Positions 8,250-16,669 of a stretch of DNA of 64,000 nt are shown one piece after another. Numbering within the stretch: position 1 is the first letter of the stretch; the number at the start of each line of letters is the position of its first letter. The stretch is taken from the NCBI RefSeq assembly GCF_028622875.1, contig NZ_CP117709.1, forward strand, positions 3,408,501 to 3,472,500. The letters run 5' to 3'. The position numbers and the translations under genes were made by a program. Origin of the DNA: Streptomyces sp. MMBL 11-1 (GTDB taxonomy: Bacteria; Actinomycetota; Actinomycetes; Streptomycetales; Streptomycetaceae). Below the pieces are notes generated by a model. It did no database searches. It saw only the letters and a list, made by a program, of their open reading frames with translations, and was not told the origin of the DNA.

Positions 8250-9569
8250 GTGAAGATTCGCCGCGCTCTCGCCACCGCCGTCGCCGCCGCCGTGACCGCC
8301 CCCGCCGTGCTGCTCTCCGTCACCCCCGCGTTCGCCGACACCAAGCCGGCGGCGCAGACGCAGAACAAGCAGAACAAGCCGACCATCAAGGAGCTGGAGA
8401 AGGCTGCCGCCGAGGCCCGGAAGGCGTACGACAAGGCCGTCGAGGCGAAGGCCGACGCCGTCCTGGAGCTGGAGAAGACGCTCGCCGCCCTCGACAGCAC
8501 CCACCCCCTGGCGGTCGCCGCCAAGGCCGCCAAGCAGGCCGCCAAGGACGCCGCCGCCGCCAAGACCACCGCCGACCAGGCCGTGACCGCCGCGAAGGCG
8601 GCCATCGCCGAGCTGCCCGAGGACGCCACCGAGGAGCAGAAGACCGCCGCCGAGACCGCGCTCTCCGAGGCCGAGGCGGCCGCTGCGACGGCTGCCACCG
8701 CCGAGACCGACGCCGTCGCCAAGGCCGCCGAGGCCGGCGAGGCACTCGACGACGCCCGGGTCGCGGCGGTCCGCGCCTACAGCGTGGTCGACAAGGCCCT
8801 GGACGACGCGCTCGCCGCGAAGATCGCGGCCGACGCGGCGCTGGCCCAGGCCAAGAAGGAGGCGGAGGAGGAGGGCCAGGACTGCGAGCCCGAGCACGAC
8901 CTCACCGCCAAGGTGACCGGCCTGCCGACCAAGCTCGTCGCCGGGACGACCACCGCCTTCTCCGTCCGGGTGACCAACGGCTCCGACCGGCACATGGACG
9001 AGGTCATCGCCTACGCCGGAGTCCACGCGACCGACAAGACCGGTCTCAAGGACACGGGCAAGTTCTTCCGCCTCCAGTGGTCCACCAAGTCGTCCCCGAA
9101 GTGGCAGGACGTCAACGAGGACAACTACATCGACGGTGTCGGCGCGCTGAAGCCCGGCGCCCGGACCGACGTGAAGCTGCGCCTCACGCTCGACAAGGCC
9201 ACCCCGGCCGGTAACGGTGTCGCGTTCATCGCGGCCGACTTCTTCAACGAGGACGGCTCCTGCGGCGGGGCGCCCGGCGCGGACATGTACGAGTTCGACG
9301 TCAAGGCCGCCGGCAGCAAGCCCGGCAAGACCGAGGACGCCAAGCCCAAGCCCGCCAAGACCACGAAGCCCGGCGGCAACGGCTCCGGCCACACGCCGCA
9401 GGGTTCGACGTCGGGCACCCCGGCGAAGACCGGCACGGACGGCACCCTCGCCGCCACGGGTTCGTCCTCCGCCACCACCTCGATCGCCCTCGCGGGCGGT
9501 GCGGCCGTGGTGCTCGGCGCGGCGGCGGTACTCGTCGTGCGTCGCCGGAAGGCCGGTTCCAACGCCTGA
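8250..9569 (+). CDS. Ala-rich coiled-coil surface protein with LAxTG sortase-E anchor
   Basis: 439-aa exported wall-anchored protein. The GTG start at 8250 has AAGGGA 5 nt upstream; the frame is open further 5' but without signal-peptide logic. Signal peptide (about 1-30, ending AFA), then a long Ala/Lys/Glu helical region to about 210 (many AAKAAKQAAKDAAA-type runs, likely coiled coil), an all-beta-looking domain from EHDLTAKVTGLPTKLVAGTTTAF to about 355, a Lys/Pro/Gly linker, the sorting signal LAATG, a hydrophobic helix and a RRRK tail. LAxTG is the motif used by class E sortases of high-GC actinobacteria. Ligand or role unknown. Confidence 0.85.
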   Translation: MKIRRALATAVAAAVTAPAVLLSVTPAFADTKPAAQTQNKQNKPTIKELEKAAAEARKAYDKAVEAKADAVLELEKTLAALDSTHPLAVAAKAAKQAAKDAAAAKTTADQAVTAAKAAIAELPEDATEEQKTAAETALSEAEAAAATAATAETDAVAKAAEAGEALDDARVAAVRAYSVVDKALDDALAAKIAADAALAQAKKEAEEEGQDCEPEHDLTAKVTGLPTKLVAGTTTAFSVRVTNGSDRHMDEVIAYAGVHATDKTGLKDTGKFFRLQWSTKSSPKWQDVNEDNYIDGVGALKPGARTDVKLRLTLDKATPAGNGVAFIAADFFNEDGSCGGAPGADMYEFDVKAAGSKPGKTEDAKPKPAKTTKPGGNGSGHTPQGSTSGTPAKTGTDGTLAATGSSSATTSIALAGGAAVVLGAAAVLVVRRRKAGSNA

Positions 9570-9589
9570 CGGTGAAGCCGTGCAGCGGT

Positions 9590-9625
9590 GAGAGGGCGGA
9601 GACCTGTACGGGTCTCCGCCCTCTC
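9590..9625. terminator. intrinsic terminator hairpin after surface-protein gene
   Basis: Perfect 15-bp arms (9590-9604 and 9611-9625) around the 6-base loop TGTACG, between two convergent genes, so it may serve both strands. It is followed by three TCTGTCATC-like direct repeats. Confidence 0.8.
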
Positions 9626-9677
9626 GCGTCGCCTCTGTCATCTCTGTCATCTCTGTCGTCTCAGGGCATCGTCGCGC

Positions 9678-10421
9678 TCAACTCCGCGACAGCCTGCCCC
9701 GCTTGAGGTGCAGCACCTCGTCCGACGCCTGGGCCACCTGCACGGAGTGGGTCACCACGATGACGCACTTGCCGTCGTCGTGGGCCAGCTTGCGCAGCAC
9801 CTCGACGATGCCGTCGGCGGTGTCCTGGTCGAGGCTTCCGGTGGGTTCGTCGGCGAAGAGGACGTCCACCTCGCAGGCCAGCGCGCGGGCGATCGCCACC
9901 CGCTGCTGCTGTCCGCCGGAGAGCTGCCCGATCCTGCGGTGGCGGTCCTCCTCCGCGATGCCGAGGAGCGCGAGGAGTTCGTTCGCGCGGTCCTTGCGGC
10001 CACGCCGGGCCGCGCCGGTGATCTCCATGGCCGAGGTGACGTTCTGCACGGCGGTCAGGTAGCCGAGAAGGTTGAAGGACTGGAACACCGTGGCCGCGTG
10101 CCGCCTGCGGTAGGTGTCCAGGCCCAGCCGGCCCAGTTCCTCGCCCCGGAAGAGGACCGTGCCCCCACTGGGCGCGTCGAGGCCGCTGGCCAGCGAGAGC
10201 AGGGTGGTCTTGCCACTGCCGGAGGGGCCGACGACCGCGTACATGCGGCCCTGCTCGAAGTCCTGGCTGACGCTTTTGAGGACCGTGCGCTCCCGGGCAC
10301 GGTTGCCGACGGGGTAACTCTTCATGACGTCGACAAGTTGAAGAACCGGGGGCGGGCCGCCGGTCGTCGGGCCGGCTGTCGGGCCGGTCGTCAGGCCGGT
10401 CGTCGCATCGGTTCGCGGCAT
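9678..10421 (-). CDS. ABC transporter ATP-binding protein, LolD/MacB type
   Basis: 247-aa nucleotide-binding subunit. Walker A GPSGSGKTTL, Q-loop FQSFNLLGYL, signature [16 protein letters not shown], Walker B VLFADEPTGSLD and switch His in VVTHS are all present. The insert pattern and FNLLGYLTAVQNV match the LolD/MacB class that pairs with FtsX-type permeases. It starts 2 nt after the stop of the upstream permease gene on the same strand. The complex is likely a mechanotransmission-type exporter or lipoprotein/peptide-handling system; the substrate is unknown. The N-terminal 25 residues are Thr/Gly-rich and repetitive (GLTTGPTAGPTTGG). Confidence 0.93.
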   Translation of the reverse strand: MPRTDATTGLTTGPTAGPTTGGPPPVLQLVDVMKSYPVGNRARERTVLKSVSQDFEQGRMYAVVGPSGSGKTTLLSLASGLDAPSGGTVLFRGEELGRLGLDTYRRRHAATVFQSFNLLGYLTAVQNVTSAMEITGAARRGRKDRANELLALLGIAEEDRHRRIGQLSGGQQQRVAIARALACEVDVLFADEPTGSLDQDTADGIVEVLRKLAHDDGKCVIVVTHSVQVAQASDEVLHLKRGRLSRS

Positions 10422-10423
10422 GG

Positions 10424-11848
10424 TCAGTCGCCCTTCGTGAGGATCTGGCGGGGCTTCAGGCGCAGGACGCGGTAGCCGGGTACGAGGGTGGCCGCGGCGG
10501 CGATACCGAGGCCGGCCGCGCCGACCTGCCCGATGTCGCCCGCGGTGAGCCGGACGTCCAGCTCGTCGATGGGCTCGGCCGCCGGCTGCTCCTCCTGCGG
10601 TGCTCCGCCCATGGAGTCGGCGTAGTCGTTCCGTTTCCCGGCGTCGGCGTCCTCGGCGGCCTCGGCCACCTCACCGGCCAGCAGCCCGCTTCCCACGGTT
10701 CCGGCCAGCGCCTGGCTGGCGGGCACGGCGAGGCCGATGGCGATCAGCGCGCAGGCGGCGATCTCCACCAGGTGCTGGCCGAGCAGCCGCGGCTTGCGCT
10801 CCCCCATGGCCAGCAGGATGCCGAGCTCCTGACGGCGCTCGCGCAGCGAACCGGCCACGACCAGCGACACGACCGCCAGACCGGCCAGCGAGACCAGCCA
10901 CACCGTGAGCGTCGCGAACCCCGCGGTCCGGGCGATGGGGCCGACGATCTGCTGGTACTGCTTGTCGTTCACCGCGAGCGGATAGATCTCCGGATCGAGG
11001 CCGAGCGCCTCGGCCTCCTCCCGCAGCTTCGGCAGATCGCCCGGGCCGCGCAGGGTGAAGGTGGCCTCATGGATGTCCGGGCCCTCGCTGGTCGGAGCGA
11101 CGGCCGACAGCGAACCTGCCGCGTCCGGCGAGGCGTAGAGCAGGTTGGCCGGGTCGGCGAGCGCGGGCACGTACTGGCTGCTGGAGGCGGTGTCGCTGAC
11201 GTAGACGCCGCCGACCGTGAACTCCTTCGGCGGCTGCGTGCTGCCGTCGCCGAGGAAGGGACGCACGGTGACCTTGTCGCCCACCTCCAGCTTGTTGGCC
11301 TCCGCGAGGCGCTTCTCCAGGACGAGGACTCCACCCTTGGTGTCCGGTCCGATGCCCCGGCCGGCGACGATCTTCGAGGTGCCGTTGCGGAAGGCGGGCG
11401 TCGCGAGCAGGTCCCGTACGCCGTCGATCTTGAAGTAGTCGCCCGACTCGGTGTCGGTGGCGGGGGGCGGCGGTACGGCGCGGTAGAGCTTCAGCCGGTC
11501 CGTGGGCTGGCCCGCCGCCTCCACCTTGTAGCTGAACCCGGTGACGACCGGCGACGCGCCGAGGCGGTCGGCCTGTCCGCTGCGCAGCCGGTCGGAATCG
11601 TCGATCCGGACACCGCTCGCGCCGCCGTTCTCCGCCTTCCCCGACTTCATGAGCGCGTTGATGTCCAGGGACAGCGTGGCCACCGCGCCCACCGTGCGCT
11701 TCGCGTCCGTCGCGGCGCGGTCGGCCGCCGACCGGATGAGGAAGCCGGAGAGGACCAGGGCGCAGATCACGAAGAACAGGCCGGTCAGCATCAGTGCCTT
11801 GCCGGGCGTGGCGCTCAGACGCCACCAGGCCCGTTTGTACAGGTTCAT
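10424..11848 (-). CDS. FtsX/MacB-type ABC transporter permease
   Basis: Membrane subunit paired with the downstream ATPase. About 474 aa from ATG 11848 (MNLYKRAWWRLSATPGKAL). One N-terminal helix (LMLTGLFFVICALVLSGFLI) and a large extracytoplasmic MacB_PCD-like domain of about 280 residues are followed by the FtsX core: helix near LTVWLVSLAGLAVVSLVVAG, the cytoplasmic loop RERRQELGILLAMG, a second helix and a final helix ending VLRLKPRQIL. An unusual acidic insert (EVAEAAEDADAGKRNDYADSM) lies between the last two helices. The divergent two-component system across a 278-bp gap may control it. Confidence 0.9.
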   Translation of the reverse strand: MNLYKRAWWRLSATPGKALMLTGLFFVICALVLSGFLIRSAADRAATDAKRTVGAVATLSLDINALMKSGKAENGGASGVRIDDSDRLRSGQADRLGASPVVTGFSYKVEAAGQPTDRLKLYRAVPPPPATDTESGDYFKIDGVRDLLATPAFRNGTSKIVAGRGIGPDTKGGVLVLEKRLAEANKLEVGDKVTVRPFLGDGSTQPPKEFTVGGVYVSDTASSSQYVPALADPANLLYASPDAAGSLSAVAPTSEGPDIHEATFTLRGPGDLPKLREEAEALGLDPEIYPLAVNDKQYQQIVGPIARTAGFATLTVWLVSLAGLAVVSLVVAGSLRERRQELGILLAMGERKPRLLGQHLVEIAACALIAIGLAVPASQALAGTVGSGLLAGEVAEAAEDADAGKRNDYADSMGGAPQEEQPAAEPIDELDVRLTAGDIGQVGAAGLGIAAAATLVPGYRVLRLKPRQILTKGD

Positions 11849-12126
11849 GGGATCTTTTTCTCTTTGCAGTCGGTTCCGGACAGCCAGACAGCCAGCCGGA
11901 CAGACGGACAGACGGGCGGACGGACGAATGGACTGACGGCTCACGCTAGGAAGCGGGCGTTATCGGGGGCGTTCGGCGGCGGGCCGGGCCGGACGGCCTC
12001 TCATACGTCGTCCACATGCGGGCTCTGGTAGTCATGGGGGCGCGCCCGCCCCGGGACGTATGCAGAGAAGTGGCGCCACCCGCCCCGCCGGCCCGCCACC
12101 CCGCGCGAGGAGAGGCGAGACCGGCG

Positions 12127-12792
12127 ATGCGTGTGCTGATCGTCGAGGACGAGGAGTTCATGGCCGAGATCATCGGCCTCGGCCTGCGCCGCGAAGGCAT
12201 CTCGTCCGACGCCGTCCACGACGGTGAGGCGGCCCTGGAGAAGCTCGCGGTCAACGACTACGACATCGTGATCCTCGACCGCGATCTGCCGGGCGTCCAC
12301 GGCGACGAGGTCTGCCGCCGTACGGTCGCGGAGCACCCCGGCTGCCGGATCCTGATGCTGACCGCCGCGGGCCGCCTCGGCGACAAGGTGACGGGCCTGG
12401 GCCTCGGCGCCGACGACTATCTCCCCAAGCCCTTCGACTTCCCGGAGCTGGTGGCACGGCTCCGCGCCCTCTACCGCCGGGCCGCTCCCGCGCACGCCCC
12501 GACCCTGGCCGTCGCCGGCCTGACGCTGGACACCCACCGCCGGCGGGCCGAGCGGGCGGGCCGGGAGATCCGGCTGACGCCGAAGGAACTGGCCGTCCTG
12601 GAGCTGCTGATGCGGGCGGAGGGCGGTGTGCTCAGCGCGGAGTATCTGCTGGAGAAGGCGTGGGACGAGGCGGCCGACCCGTTCACCAACGCGGTGCGCC
12701 TGGTCATCCACACCCTGCGGCGCAAGCTGGGCGTGCCGCCGCTGCTGCACACCTCGGTCGGCGCCGGCTACTACCTGGCGGAGCGCCCATGA
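12127..12792 (+). CDS. OmpR-family response regulator
   Basis: 221-aa two-component regulator. Receiver domain with acidic pocket (IVEDEE) and phosphoacceptor Asp 51 (DIVILDRDLPG), Thr in LMLTAAG, Lys in YLPKPF, then an OmpR/PhoB winged helix (LTPKELAVLELLM to TSVGAGYYLAERP). ATG 12127 is preceded by AGGAGAGG; the open frame further upstream is not conserved in type. The stop overlaps the ATG of the next kinase gene (ATGA). It is divergent from the MacB-type transporter, its likely target by context. Confidence 0.94.
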   Translation: MRVLIVEDEEFMAEIIGLGLRREGISSDAVHDGEAALEKLAVNDYDIVILDRDLPGVHGDEVCRRTVAEHPGCRILMLTAAGRLGDKVTGLGLGADDYLPKPFDFPELVARLRALYRRAAPAHAPTLAVAGLTLDTHRRRAERAGREIRLTPKELAVLELLMRAEGGVLSAEYLLEKAWDEAADPFTNAVRLVIHTLRRKLGVPPLLHTSVGAGYYLAERP

Positions 12793-14156
12793 CCGGGGAG
12801 TGCCGTGCCCCGGTCTCCGGGGAGCGTCGGGTCCTGGTGGCCAGGAAGCGCGTCCTGGTGGCCGGCAAGCGGCGGGTCCTGGTGGTCGGCCAGCGGTGGA
12901 CCTCCGCCGCCGGAGAACGCAGGACCCCCGCCCCCGGAGAGCGCCGGACCCCCGTGGCCGGGAAGCGCCGGGTCAGCATCCACACCCGGCTCTTCCTCGG
13001 CTTCGCGCTCGTCCTGGTGGTCTCCGGGGCCCTGATGGTGGCCGCGGTCTACCTCGGTACGCGGTTCCTGCCCTCCTACGACCTGGGCAGCACGCCCCCG
13101 GGAACCACCGGGTACGTCCCCGGCCGGACAGCGGACCCGGGGTCCGGCCCGGCCCCGTACGCCGTCCCCGGCCCGGCCCCGTCCGCCGTCCCCGGCCCGT
13201 ACGCCGAAACGCGGGTGGTCCGCTCGAAGGAGGACGTGTGGTCCACCGTGCTGACCGTCTCCGTGGTGGGCGCCTCGCTCGTGGCCGCGCTGGGCCTGGC
13301 CGCCGGATGGCTGCTCTCCCGCCGTCTGCTGGCCCCGCTGCACACCATCGGCCGGGCCGCGGCCCGTGCGGGCGAGGGTGACCTCTCCTACCGGATCCAC
13401 GCCACCGGCCCGAACGACGAACTCCGCGCGCTCGCCGACACCTTCGACGACACCCTGGACCGGCTGGAACGCTCCTTCGCCGCCCATCAGCGCTTCGCCG
13501 CCAACGCCTCCCACGAGCTGCTCACCCCGCTGGCCACCACCCGTACCGCCCTGCAACTGGCGGCGTCCGACGACTCCGGCCGCGAACTGCTGCGGCTCGC
13601 CCCGCGGCTGGCCGCCGTCAACGAACGCAGTATCGAGATCGTGCACGGCCTGCTCCAGCTGGCCGGGGCCGAACACGCGCGCCCGGACACCGAGCCCGCC
13701 GACCTCGCCGAGATCGCCGCGGAGGCCTGCGGAGAACTGGCCGGGCGGGCGCGGTCCGCCGGAATCACCCTGGAGACCGACCTGGAGCCGGGACACCTGT
13801 TCGCCGGCAACACCGCGCTGCTGCGCCGGCTGGTGCACAACCTCGTCGACAACGCGCTCACGCACAACGTCCCGGCGGCGGACCCGGGCGGCTGGGTGCA
13901 CGTGGCCGTCTTCGGCGACGTGCCGGTCTCCCTGGAGGTCGCCAACTCCGGCCCCGCGCTGGACCCCGAGCACACCGACCGCCTCTTCGAACCGTTCCAC
14001 CGGGCCGCTCCCCGGGTACGCAGCGACCGCACCGGCCACGGCCTCGGCCTCGCCATCGCCCACGCGGTGGTGCGCGCCCACCACGGCACGATCACCGCCG
14101 TCGCCAACCCCGACGGGGGTCTGACGGTACGGGCCGACTTCCCCGGAGACAGCTGA
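12789..14156 (+). CDS. sensor histidine kinase with basic repeat N-terminus
   Basis: 455-aa membrane kinase partner of the preceding regulator. Residues 9-63 are seven near-repeats of about 8 aa (VSGERRVL, VAGKRRVL, AAGERRTP and so on), then first membrane helix (about 68-90), a Pro/Gly-rich extracytoplasmic loop with repeated VPGPAPSA-type peptides, second helix (about 154-176), HAMP, HisKA with His 242 (NASHELLTPL), N box near 353 (LVDNALTHN) and G2 near 416 (GHGLGLAIA). The ATG overlaps the regulator stop. The basic repeat arm would face the cytoplasm just before the membrane. Translation could instead start internally at one of several GTGs in the repeats. Confidence 0.9.
   Translation: MTGECRAPVSGERRVLVARKRVLVAGKRRVLVVGQRWTSAAGERRTPAPGERRTPVAGKRRVSIHTRLFLGFALVLVVSGALMVAAVYLGTRFLPSYDLGSTPPGTTGYVPGRTADPGSGPAPYAVPGPAPSAVPGPYAETRVVRSKEDVWSTVLTVSVVGASLVAALGLAAGWLLSRRLLAPLHTIGRAAARAGEGDLSYRIHATGPNDELRALADTFDDTLDRLERSFAAHQRFAANASHELLTPLATTRTALQLAASDDSGRELLRLAPRLAAVNERSIEIVHGLLQLAGAEHARPDTEPADLAEIAAEACGELAGRARSAGITLETDLEPGHLFAGNTALLRRLVHNLVDNALTHNVPAADPGGWVHVAVFGDVPVSLEVANSGPALDPEHTDRLFEPFHRAAPRVRSDRTGHGLGLAIAHAVVRAHHGTITAVANPDGGLTVRADFPGDS
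12813..12977 (+). repeat. 24-bp degenerate coding repeats, about 7 units
   Basis: Seven tandem units (one shortened to 21 bp) of the type gtggccggnaagcgg encode consecutive octapeptides such as VAGKRRVL, AAGERRTP and APGERRTP at the start of the kinase. Positions 2-6 of the octapeptide are best kept. Confidence 0.85.
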
Positions 14157-14185
14157 GCCGGCCGCCGCCCACCGGGCCCCGGCGC

Positions 14186-15181
14186 TCAGACCGTGTGCGA
14201 GGATCGGAACCTCAGCCGGTACTCCGTCGGCGTCGCGTTCAGCCGCCGCCGGAAGGCGCGTACCAGGGTGTCCACCGTGCCGAACCCGCAGACGGACGCG
14301 ATGCGTTCGAGAGTGGCATCGGAGGTCTCCAGCTCGTTACGGGCCTTCTCGACCCGTACGGACTCGATGTAGGCGTACGGGGTCGTACCGAGCTCGGTCT
14401 TGAAGATCCGGGTCAGGTGACGGTCGCTGACATGGGCGTACGCCGCGAGGTCCGCGACGGTGAGCCGGCGGCCGAGGTTGCGCAGGATGTGGTGGCGGAG
14501 GTCCTCGACCCGTCGCGTCGCCGAGATCTGCTCCAGCGGAACGCTGAACTGGCTCTGCCCGCTCTGCCGCTTCAGGTACATCACGAGCTGACGGGCGACA
14601 CGCAGGGCGACGGCCTCGCCGAGGTCGTCCGCGACCAGGGCGAGGGACAGATCGAGGCAGGCGCTGATCCCGGCCCCGGTCCAGACGTCGCCCTCGCGGA
14701 TGAAGATCGGGTCGGCGTCGACCTCGATCTCCGGGTGTTCGGCGGCGAGTTGGCGCGCGGTCGACCAGTGGGTGGTGGCGCGCTTGCCGTCGAGCAGCCC
14801 GGCGGCGGCCAGCAGATGCGCTCCGACGCAGACGGAGGTGACCCGCCGGGTGCGGGCGGCGAGTTCCCTGACCCGCTCCACCAGCCCGGGGTCGACGAGG
14901 GCGTGCACCCGGCGCTCGCTGTCGATCTCCACCGAGCCAGGGACGATGAGGGTGTCGATGCTCCGCCCGGCCACCTCGTCGAAGGTGAGATCGGGGAGGA
15001 TGCGGACCCCGGCCCCGGTGGTGACGGGGTCCCTGGACCCGGCGGCCAGGACGACCTCGTATCCGGCCGCGTCGTCGGACTCGCGGCGGGCGAGCGAGAA
15101 CACCTCCGGGGGCCCGGTGACGTCGAGCAGGTCGACGCCCTCGAAGAGGACGATGACGACGAGCCGTCCGGCGATGCCCAT
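14186..15181 (-). CDS. GlxA-family transcriptional regulator (DJ-1/PfpI domain plus AraC HTH)
   Basis: 331-aa cytosolic regulator. The N-terminal DJ-1/PfpI-like domain (VVIVLFEGVDLLDVTGPPEVFSLA, with the nucleophile-elbow-like SVCVGAHLLAAAGLL) is joined to two C-terminal AraC-type HTH motifs (LTVADLAAYAHVSDRHLTRIFKTELG and LERIASVCGFGTVDTLVRAFRR). ATG 15181 has GGGAG about 9 nt upstream and fits the family start; an earlier ATG at 15226 exists. It is divergent from an isochorismatase-like hydrolase gene, a pairing often seen for GlxA-type regulators, so that gene is the probable target. Confidence 0.92.
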   Translation of the reverse strand: MGIAGRLVVIVLFEGVDLLDVTGPPEVFSLARRESDDAAGYEVVLAAGSRDPVTTGAGVRILPDLTFDEVAGRSIDTLIVPGSVEIDSERRVHALVDPGLVERVRELAARTRRVTSVCVGAHLLAAAGLLDGKRATTHWSTARQLAAEHPEIEVDADPIFIREGDVWTGAGISACLDLSLALVADDLGEAVALRVARQLVMYLKRQSGQSQFSVPLEQISATRRVEDLRHHILRNLGRRLTVADLAAYAHVSDRHLTRIFKTELGTTPYAYIESVRVEKARNELETSDATLERIASVCGFGTVDTLVRAFRRRLNATPTEYRLRFRSSHTV

Positions 15182-15262
15182 GCCCGGCCACTCCCTGATC
15201 AGCGGTATCCCGGCAGCGGCCGCCACCGGAGACGTATGTCGGTATCTGCATGTTAGACGTCA

Positions 15263-15292
15263 TTGCGGACACCCCTGGCCGGGCCCTAGCGT
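15263..15292 (+). promoter_or_regulatory. putative sigma-70-type promoter for the isochorismatase-like gene
   Basis: TTGCGG (15263-15268) and TAGCGT (15287-15292) are separated by 18 bp, 62 bp before the ATG of the hydrolase gene in the divergent interval. Confidence 0.45.
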
Positions 15293-15354
15293 CGGAAACG
15301 GCTCGGCACCCGAGCGCATCCCTCCCCGACGCATAACACCGAGGCGGTACACCC

Positions 15355-15942
15355 ATGTCCCGAACCACCCTGCGCGAGCTCAACGGCTTCGACGCGACCC
15401 CGGCCGTGCTCACCGGCTCCACGCTGATCCTGGTCGACTACCAGAACACCTACACCCGCGGCGTGATGGAACTCGACGGGTGGCAGGACTCGCTGGATGC
15501 CGCCGCGCGCCTGCTGGCCCGGGCCCGCGAGGCGGGGACGAAGGTCGTGCATGTCATCAACGACGGCGACGAGGGAACCCCGTACGACATCCGGGCCGAG
15601 ATCGGACAGATCCACCCCGCCCTCACCCCGGCCGACGGCGAGACCGTCGTCGTCAAGCAGGCCCCGGACTCCTTCCACGGCACCGACCTGGGCGAGCACG
15701 TCCCCGAGGGCCAGGACGTGATCATCGCCGGCTGGATGACCCACATGTGCGTGGCGTTCACGGCACAGGGCGCGTTCCTGCGCGGCAACCGCCCCACGGT
15801 CGTCGCCGACGCCTGCGCGACCCGGTCCCTGCCCGTCGCCGGGACCGACCTCGACGCCCGTCAGGTGCACCACGGCGCGCTGGCCACCATCGGCGACCTG
15901 TACGGGGTCGTCGTCGCCTCCCCGGAGGAGATCACGCGATAG
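15355..15942 (+). CDS. isochorismatase-family cysteine hydrolase
   Basis: 195-aa cytosolic hydrolase of the isochorismatase/nicotinamidase superfamily. The catalytic triad is visible: Asp in LILVDYQNTYT, Lys in ETVVVKQAPDSF and Cys in GWMTHMCVAFTAQGA, followed by the conserved ACATRSLP. The substrate could be an N-carbamoyl or nicotinamide-type amide, or isochorismate; no menaquinone or siderophore genes are nearby to favour the last. It is transcribed away from the GlxA-type regulator and is probably controlled by it. Confidence 0.92.
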   Translation: MSRTTLRELNGFDATPAVLTGSTLILVDYQNTYTRGVMELDGWQDSLDAAARLLARAREAGTKVVHVINDGDEGTPYDIRAEIGQIHPALTPADGETVVVKQAPDSFHGTDLGEHVPEGQDVIIAGWMTHMCVAFTAQGAFLRGNRPTVVADACATRSLPVAGTDLDARQVHHGALATIGDLYGVVVASPEEITR

Positions 15943-16059
15943 CGCGGCCGGAGAAGGCCGGACAGGTCCCGGCCACGCCACGTCAGGTCCGCACAGCACA
16001 TCCATCACCCCGGCTCCTTGCGTCGCACGAGTGCCGGGTGGCAGGGTTCGCATGGCCGA

Positions 16060-16134
16060 AACTGTGTGCGGCTCAACTGTGTGCGGCCTCAACTGTATGC
16101 GCCCTCACGTGCGCGACCTCACGTGTGCGACCTC
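16060..16134 (+). repeat. degenerate 14-16-bp tandem repeat upstream of the sigma gene
   Basis: Five units: AACTGTGTGCGGCTC (16060), AACTGTGTGCGGCCTC (16075), AACTGTATGCGCCCTC (16091), ACGTGCGCGACCTC (16107) and ACGTGTGCGACCTC (16121). They end 16 bp before the sigma-factor start and could affect its expression. Confidence 0.8.
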
Positions 16135-16150
16135 CAAAGACCAGGTGGGG

Positions 16151-16669
16151 ATGGACGAGCAGGCGTTCGATGCCTTTTACGCCGGAAGCGTGGGACGGCT
16201 CATCGGCCAGCTGTACGCCATGATCGGTGACCGTGCCGAGGCGCAGGACGTGGTCCAGGAAGCCTTCGTACGGGCCTGGGAGCGCCGGACCGCACTGGAC
16301 AAGGACGGTGCGCCGGAGGCGTGGGTGCGTACGGTGGCCTACCGCCTGGCGGTCAGCCGGTGGCGGCGGGTGCGTACCTCCCTCACCTTCGCGAAGCGGC
16401 AGGGTCCGCCCCCGGACGTGCCGCCGCCGGACGATCACCATGTGCTGCTGGTCGCGGCGTTGAAGCAGATCCCCGCGGCGCAGCGACGGGTCATCGTGCT
16501 CCATCACCTGTGCGATCTCGAAGTGAAGCAGGTCGCCGAGGAGACCAACGCGCCTGTCGGTACGGTCAAGGCGCAGCTGAGCCGGGGGCGTGCCGCGCTG
16601 GCGAGGATTCTGGCCGATACTGAGCTGGATCCGCGAGCGGCCCGGGTTTCGGAGGTGGAACGTGGTTGA
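16151..16669 (+). CDS. ECF RNA polymerase sigma factor, SigE-type family
   Basis: 172-aa extracytoplasmic-function sigma factor. Region 2 spans about 1-75 (FDAFYAGSVGRLIGQLYAMIGDRAEAQDVVQEAFVRAWE, then PEAWVRTVAYRLAVSRWRR). Region 4 holds the HTH (LKQIPAAQRRVIVLHHLCDLEVKQVAEETNAPVGTVKAQLSRGRAAL). ATG 16151 was chosen because region 2 begins there; the frame is open upstream through a tandem repeat. Its stop overlaps the GTG of the next membrane-protein gene, the position where a cognate anti-sigma or sensor usually sits. Two near-identical ECF-like promoters in front of the downstream lipoprotein genes suggest its regulon. Confidence 0.92.
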   Translation: MDEQAFDAFYAGSVGRLIGQLYAMIGDRAEAQDVVQEAFVRAWERRTALDKDGAPEAWVRTVAYRLAVSRWRRVRTSLTFAKRQGPPPDVPPPDDHHVLLVAALKQIPAAQRRVIVLHHLCDLEVKQVAEETNAPVGTVKAQLSRGRAALARILADTELDPRAARVSEVERG

